From JAOAPG01 sp963791575 (GTDB taxonomy: Bacteria > Acidobacteriota > Terriglobia > Terriglobales > Acidobacteriaceae): a stretch of 64,000 nucleotides of DNA. This document shows, piece by piece, positions 59,655 through 64,000 of this stretch (the first letter of the stretch is position 1; the number at the start of each line of letters is the position of its first letter). A program made the position numbers and the translations under genes. A model generated the notes under the pieces. It made no database searches. It was not told the origin of the DNA and saw only the letters and a list, made by a program, of their open reading frames with translations. The stretch spans positions 1 through 64,000 of the forward strand of contig CAWBSY010000017.1 in NCBI GenBank assembly GCA_963791575.1, in the 5' to 3' direction.

Positions 59655-60503
59655 ATGCGTTCCTATTTCCGCCCCAACACGCTTCCAGAAGCAACCGATT
59701 TCCTCGCACGATATGGAGGCACAATCCTTGCAGGCGGAACAGACTTCTTTCCGCAAGTCGTCGGAAAACGACCCGCTCCTCCGGTTGTCGACATCTCCGG
59801 ACTGAGTGAACTCCAGGGCATCCGATTCTTTCCCCAGCACATTACAATCGGTGGCCTCACGACTTGGACAACTATTGCTGAAGCGAAATTGCCTGCTTGC
59901 TGTGAAGGCCTGCAAGCTGCGGCCCGGGAAGTGGGATCGATTCAGATCCAGAATCGCGCCACTATCGCTGGCAATCTGTGCAACGCTTCTCCGGCAGCGG
60001 ACGGCTGCCCTTGTCTGCTCGCCTTGGATGCAGAGGTAAAACTCGCATCGACTGCGGGCACCCGGCGGATGCCGTTGAATGACTTTCTCATTGGCAATCG
60101 ACAAACTCAGCGAAGGCCGGACGAAATTCTGAGCGCCGTCATTCTGCCACGAGACCTGGAGAATGCTGCGTCGTCATTTTTGAAGTTAGGAACTCGGCGG
60201 TACTTAGTTATCTCGATCGCCATGGTCGCGGCGGTTCTTTCGGTGAATGAGAACAACCAGATCGCAGATGCTCGGTTAGCAGTGGGATCTTGCTCAGCAA
60301 GAGCGCTCCGGCTGCATGAGTTGGAGAAGGCAGTCATAGGTTTATCTCTGGCCAATGGATTTAAGGATGTCGTCAACTCGAGGCATATCGCTTCCCTTTC
60401 TCCGATTGATGATGTGCGAGGAACGGCAGAGTACCGACAGGATGCAACAATGACTCTTATCCGGCGGGCTCTGGAGAGTTGCACGGAGAAACTTCGAGCA
60501 TGA
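59655..60503 (+). CDS. molybdenum hydroxylase FAD-binding subunit
   Basis: A 282-residue CoxM/XdhB-type subunit. It begins MRSYFRPNTLPEATDFL, and has ILAGGTDFFPQV (FAD pyrophosphate site), ITIGGLTTWTTI, QIQNRATIAGNLCNASPAADG (the second FAD motif) and a C-terminal CO-dehydrogenase flavoprotein domain. It passes electrons from the iron-sulfur subunit to the acceptor. The stop overlaps the next ATG (ATGA), so subunits are translated together in the order FAD, 2Fe-2S, Mo. Confidence 0.9.
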   Translation: MRSYFRPNTLPEATDFLARYGGTILAGGTDFFPQVVGKRPAPPVVDISGLSELQGIRFFPQHITIGGLTTWTTIAEAKLPACCEGLQAAAREVGSIQIQNRATIAGNLCNASPAADGCPCLLALDAEVKLASTAGTRRMPLNDFLIGNRQTQRRPDEILSAVILPRDLENAASSFLKLGTRRYLVISIAMVAAVLSVNENNQIADARLAVGSCSARALRLHELEKAVIGLSLANGFKDVVNSRHIASLSPIDDVRGTAEYRQDATMTLIRRALESCTEKLRA

Positions 60504-61000
60504 AACCGCCGACAACTTCCTTCGTGCTGAACGGAGAACCTGTCACAACCGCGTGTGTACCCATTGAGCGGTTATCCACTGTTTTGCGTGAAAGTTTTTC
60601 TCTCAAGGCGACTAAGGTGGGTTGCGATGCGGGCGACTGCGGGGCGTGTACCGTGCTTCTCGACAGACAAGCGGTGTGTTCCTGTTTGGTTGCATTGGGA
60701 CAAATTGAAGGCCGCTCGGTAACTACGCTGGAAGGGCTTGCTACATATTCAAAAAACTTTTCACGCCTGCGTGAAGCTTTCTTACAGCACGGGGCGGCGC
60801 AATGTGGCATCTGCACCCCCGGCATGCTGGTAACCGCGACGGCGCTTCTGGAATCAGTTTCTCCGGGAGAGAAATTATCAGAGCAGCAAGCGATGGATGC
60901 GCTCGGAGGCGTCCTTTGCCGTTGCACTGGATATCGCAAGATTCTTTCGGCAGTGATTGCAGCAAGTTCTGGCGAGTCTCCGATCTTAGGTTTTAGATGA
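60500..61000 (+). CDS. molybdenum hydroxylase 2Fe-2S subunit
   Basis: A 166-residue subunit starting MKPPTTSFVLNGEPV at 60500. The plant-type [2Fe-2S] cluster is bound by CDAGDCGACTVLLD and a later Cys (VCSCLVALG). The second cluster uses CGICTPGML and CRCTGYRKI. Both are the standard pairs for this family. The TGA at 60998-61000 overlaps the ATG of the Mo-subunit gene (ATGA). Confidence 0.92.
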   Translation: MKPPTTSFVLNGEPVTTACVPIERLSTVLRESFSLKATKVGCDAGDCGACTVLLDRQAVCSCLVALGQIEGRSVTTLEGLATYSKNFSRLREAFLQHGAAQCGICTPGMLVTATALLESVSPGEKLSEQQAMDALGGVLCRCTGYRKILSAVIAASSGESPILGFR

Positions 61001-63290
61001 TGGCGCAAGCACATCTGTTGGCAAACGTATCGTCAGGCTTGACGGGGCTAAGAAAGTTGACGGGACGGAAGTCTTTGGGGCTGACGGAATACCTGCGGAA
61101 GCCCTGGTTCTGCGCGTAATTCGAAGCCCTTATGACCGTGCGCGCTTTCAGTTCGGCGATTTCAGAGCATTCCTGACATCGAATCCGGGACTGCATGGCG
61201 TGTTTACTGCTGAAGACATTCCCGGGAAAAACTGCTTCGGAGTAATTCCAAATTGCGCAGATCAACCTGTGTTCGCAGTCGAAGAGACTCGCTACCGGGG
61301 GGAAGCTGTCGCTGCGGTAGTTGGCAAATCCGAGGTAATGGAGTCATTCGATCTCGCGCAATTCCCCGTGACTTGGGAGAAACTTCCAGCGCTGACCAGT
61401 ATTGATGATGCACTGAAGCCAGAAGCATCGCTTGTTCACACCGAACGTGAAGGAAACATTCTGATACGTGGAAGAGTAGTTCATGGAGATGTAGAAACCG
61501 CATTAGCGACTGCAGACGTTGTTGTTGAAAGCGAGTTCGATACCGGATTTGTCGAGCATGCATACATCGAGCCAGAGGCCGGCTTTGCGCGGCGCATTGG
61601 CGATCGCATCGAGGTACAAGCCTGCACTCAGTCTCCTTATATGGATCGAGCCGACCTAGCCGCAATTCTTGCGTTGCCCGAGGATGCAGTTCGCATTATT
61701 CCCACCGCAGTGGGCGGAGGCTTTGGTTCGAAGCTCGACTTGTCTCTGCAGCCGTTTCTGGCTATCGCGGCGTGGCACTTGCGGCGCCCGGTAGGCATGA
61801 TCTACACGCGGCCAGAGTCCATCATGTCGACCACGAAACGTCATCCAGCACGTATTCACGCCAAAGCTGGAGCGACGCGCGATGGGAAGCTGGTCGCAAT
61901 GGATTTCACCGCTGATTTCAATACGGGTGCCTATGCGTCGTGGGGGCCTACTGTCGCGAACCGCGTGCCGGTGCATGCTTCAGGGCCTTATAAGGTTCCT
62001 CATTATCGGGCACTTACTCGCGCAATTCATACCAACCTAGTTCCAGCTGGAGCTTTTCGCGGGTTCGGCGTTCCGCAGGCGACTGCGGCGCAAGAGCAAC
62101 TCTATGATGAACTGGCTGAGCAGCTTGGCATGGACGCTCTTGAGTTCCGGATTCTGAATGCGCTTGAGAATGATAGTCCGACTGTGACAGGGCAAGTTTT
62201 AGGCGAAGGAGTCGGAATTCGCGCCTGTTTTGTGGCATTGGAACCGAGATGGATCACGGCGCGAACCGAAGCTGAGGCTTTCAACAAGAGAGCGAGCGGG
62301 CCTTTTCGTCGCGGCGTTGGAGTGGCTGGGATGTGGTACGGATGCGGGAATACGTCTCTGCCGAATCCTTCGACGATGCGTATCGGATTGAAGCCTAACG
62401 GTCGCATTGCTCTTCATCAAGGTGCTGTAGACATTGGCCAGGGATCTACTACTGTGATCACTCAAATCGCTGCCGATGCTCTCGGCGTTCCCATTGAGCA
62501 GGTCGATCTCGTCTCGGGCGATACCGATGTCACTCCGGATTGCGGCAAGACATCGGCTTCGCGGCAGACGTTCGTTTCCGGAGAAGCGGCGAGACGGGCG
62601 GCTGAGAAGTTGCGCAAGGCGATTCTGGATATAGCGAAGATGTGTGACTGCGCCAAGCTCCATTTCAGCGAAGACCAGATAATCATTGAAGAAAATGGGA
62701 ATCACCGCGAGATCTGTCTAAAAGATCTGCCTCGAGATAAGCGCGGCTATGTTCTAACTGCCGAGGCAACATTTGATCCGCCTACGCAGAAGCTGGACGA
62801 GAACGGACAAGGTATCCCATACGCGCTTTATGGGTTCGGCGCGCAGATCGCAGAAGTAGAAGTCGACTCTGAATTGGGAACGGTACGCGTTTTGAAGATT
62901 ACGGCTGCGCACGACACCGGGCGAACGATTAATCCGACATTAGCCGAAGGACAAATCGAAGGCGGAATCGCGCAGGGTCTGGGGTTCGCGCTGATGGAGG
63001 AATTTTTCCCCGGCAAAGGTGAGAACCTGCATGACTATTTAATTCCCACGATTGGAGACATGCCTCCAGTGGAATCAATATTTATCGAAGATCCCAGTTC
63101 AGCCGGACCTTTCGGCGCAAAAGGATTGGGCGAACATACTTTGATTCCGACCGCACCAGCGATTTTGAATGCCATCTATCACGCGGTAGGAGTGCGAGTG
63201 CGTCGCATCCCGGCGACTCCGGATCGTTTGCGTGCGGCCATTCTCGAGCTGTCACGCGAAGAGGCCAGGAACGGAGTGATGCATGACTGA
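60997..63290 (+). CDS. molybdenum hydroxylase Mo-binding subunit, one frameshift after the start
   Basis: The long frame has no start codon before GTG 61200, but it is open back to 60990 and encodes GASTSVGKRIVRLDGAKKVD, a normal beginning. The ATG at 60997 overlaps the preceding stop; one G added at 61002-61003 (GG to GGG) gives MMGASTSVGKR in frame. Motifs are FVEHAYIEPEAGFA, VGGGFGSKLDLSLQ, PAGAFRGFGVPQAT, and the catalytic Glu in GAKGLGEH. The GAFRGFG loop is the xanthine/nicotinate-dehydrogenase type, not the AYRCSFR loop of true CO dehydrogenase. Length about 765 residues. It probably hydroxylates an N-heterocycle or aromatic aldehyde-like substrate. Confidence 0.88.
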
Positions 63291-64000
63291 CGACGCGATT
63301 CGCTGCGACGCTTGTCCCGTCCTGTGTTACATCAAACCCGGACGCACTGGCTCATGTGATCGCTACGCCAATAATGACGGCAAGCTGGTGAGGGTCGATT
63401 CCCATGTGTTGCTGGATCGCACTCTTTCACAGAGCGGCGCAGTGGTGCCCTTTCTTGATCCGAGCCGCGAGTGGGACGGCAGCATGATTCAAAGCCCCGA
63501 GAAGTTTGTTACCGGCATTGGTGCAGGCACGACGTATCCCGATTACAAGCCCGCGCCTTTCATCGTCTCATCGAAGGTAGCCGGAGTGGACACCGTAACA
63601 GTCGTGACCGAAGGCATATTCAGCTACTGCGGAGTGAAGCTGAAGATCGATACCGACCGTCACCTCGGAGCGGAATGCAGCACAGTCCGCGCGGAAGGCG
63701 AAGCGGTGGGACACGTAACCACCAGCGAATACGGTTCGCAGATGCTTTCACTCGGCGGCGTTCACCATTTAACTGGAGGCAGTCGTAAGGAAGGAACAGT
63801 AACCTGCGAAACGCTTCTTAATCTCAGTAATGGTAAACCCGTTGAGCTCACGATCGACGGTGGCGCAACCGTTGTAGCCGAAGCCGGCAAACCTCCTTCA
63901 GTAAACAATGTGGTCGAAGAACGCATGCGGGTAGGTTGCGGCTCTGCGACTATCGGCATGTTTGCCAAACAGTGGTTTGGTAAGGTGGACGAAGTTGTTG
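63283..64000 (+). CDS. 6-hydroxynicotinate reductase-like iron-sulfur protein, C-terminus outside window
   Basis: An ATG at 63283 overlaps the Mo-subunit stop by 8 bases and the frame stays open to the window end (239 codons). The start has CDACPVLCYIKPGRTGSC, with Cys8, Cys11, Cys15 and Cys25, a likely [4Fe-4S] site. The following text (SPEKFVTGIGAGTTYPDYKPAPFIVSS is split by Gly/Pro turns) fits proteins called 6-hydroxynicotinate reductase. In Eubacterium barkeri that enzyme reduces 6-hydroxynicotinate after a molybdenum nicotinate dehydrogenase has made it. The same pairing occurs here, but an aerobic soil relative may use another substrate. Frames of opposite phase in this region are shadows. 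Confidence 0.75.
   Translation, partial: MTDDAIRCDACPVLCYIKPGRTGSCDRYANNDGKLVRVDSHVLLDRTLSQSGAVVPFLDPSREWDGSMIQSPEKFVTGIGAGTTYPDYKPAPFIVSSKVAGVDTVTVVTEGIFSYCGVKLKIDTDRHLGAECSTVRAEGEAVGHVTTSEYGSQMLSLGGVHHLTGGSRKEGTVTCETLLNLSNGKPVELTIDGGATVVAEAGKPPSVNNVVEERMRVGCGSATIGMFAKQWFGKVDEVV

Noticed and set aside
59514..60104. A 196-codon minus-strand frame opposite the FAD subunit gene
   Set aside because: The opposite strand carries all FAD-subunit motifs; this frame is an antisense shadow.
62199..62705. A 168-codon minus-strand frame opposite the Mo subunit gene
   Set aside because: Antisense shadow of a gene with clear catalytic motifs.
60997..63290. Carbon monoxide dehydrogenase (CoxL) identity
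   Set aside because: The active-site loop is GAFRGFG, of the xanthine or nicotinate dehydrogenase type, not the AYRCSFR loop of CO dehydrogenase.
1..64000. CRISPR arrays, insertion sequences, tRNA or rRNA genes, phage genes
   Set aside because: No repeat-spacer pattern, transposase, terminal repeats, cloverleaf or rRNA text was seen on either strand.

Overview
The window looks like part of an Acidobacteriota-type genome (soil bacterium, class Terriglobia-like). This is an inference from the exopolysaccharide gene set, a PEP-CTERM-like protein, an UpxY/LoaP-type antiterminator and several small proteins of acidobacterial style; no rRNA or tRNA gene is present to prove it. Base composition is moderate and fairly even.

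About 1-50.6 kb is one unidirectional block on the minus strand. It begins at about 50.6 kb with an antiterminator (50022..50576) and a sigma-54-type response regulator (48383..49954). Next comes a complete Wzx/Wzy-type export and polymerisation machine: Wza export lipoprotein-like protein, outer-membrane barrel, Wzz, ExeA-like ATPase, BY-kinase, initiating sugar transferase, Wzy-like polymerase and Wzx flippase. Four glycosyltransferases, two or three polysaccharide deacetylases, acetyltransferases, methyltransferases, an asparagine-synthase-type amidotransferase, an FkbH-like protein and a FemAB-like acyltransferase modify the polymer or its building blocks. Sugar genes (a Gfo/Idh/MocA dehydrogenase, a DegT aminotransferase, a hexapeptide acetyltransferase, and a UDP-sugar dehydrogenase at 55.6-56.9 kb) fit a route to a 2,3-diamino or 2,3-diacetamido (uronic acid) nucleotide sugar.

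Inside this sugar operon, between the dehydrogenase and the aminotransferase/acetyltransferase pair, sits an approximately 18.5 kb NRPS-PKS cassette (21.6-40.1 kb). It encodes an MBL-fold hydrolase, then A-PCP, then KS-AT-ACP-aminotransferase-C-A-PCP, then C-C-A-PCP-TE with a Cys-type thioesterase, then an alpha/beta hydrolase. The aminotransferase layout resembles the iturin/mycosubtilin and microcystin McyE type, which makes beta-amino acids. No dedicated transporter or phosphopantetheinyl transferase accompanies it. This cassette, embedded in an exopolysaccharide operon under a long-range antiterminator, is the best candidate for an undescribed system.

From 51 kb to the end the genes are mixed: an atypical LuxR-type regulator, a GT87-like membrane glycosyltransferase, a PEP-CTERM-like secreted protein with a striking phased TTGCAA array upstream, an LhgO-like oxidase, the UDP-sugar dehydrogenase and a small secreted protein. 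A catabolic-looking plus-strand operon follows: class III CoA-transferase, MarR regulator, three-subunit molybdenum hydroxylase, and a 6-hydroxynicotinate-reductase-like protein cut by the window end.

About 27 single-base indels interrupt otherwise well conserved coding frames, mostly at short homopolymers. One local pair in an NRPS A8 motif compensates itself. This pattern argues for sequence error in the assembly rather than gene decay, so the interrupted genes are given here as single CDS with the frameshift positions stated.
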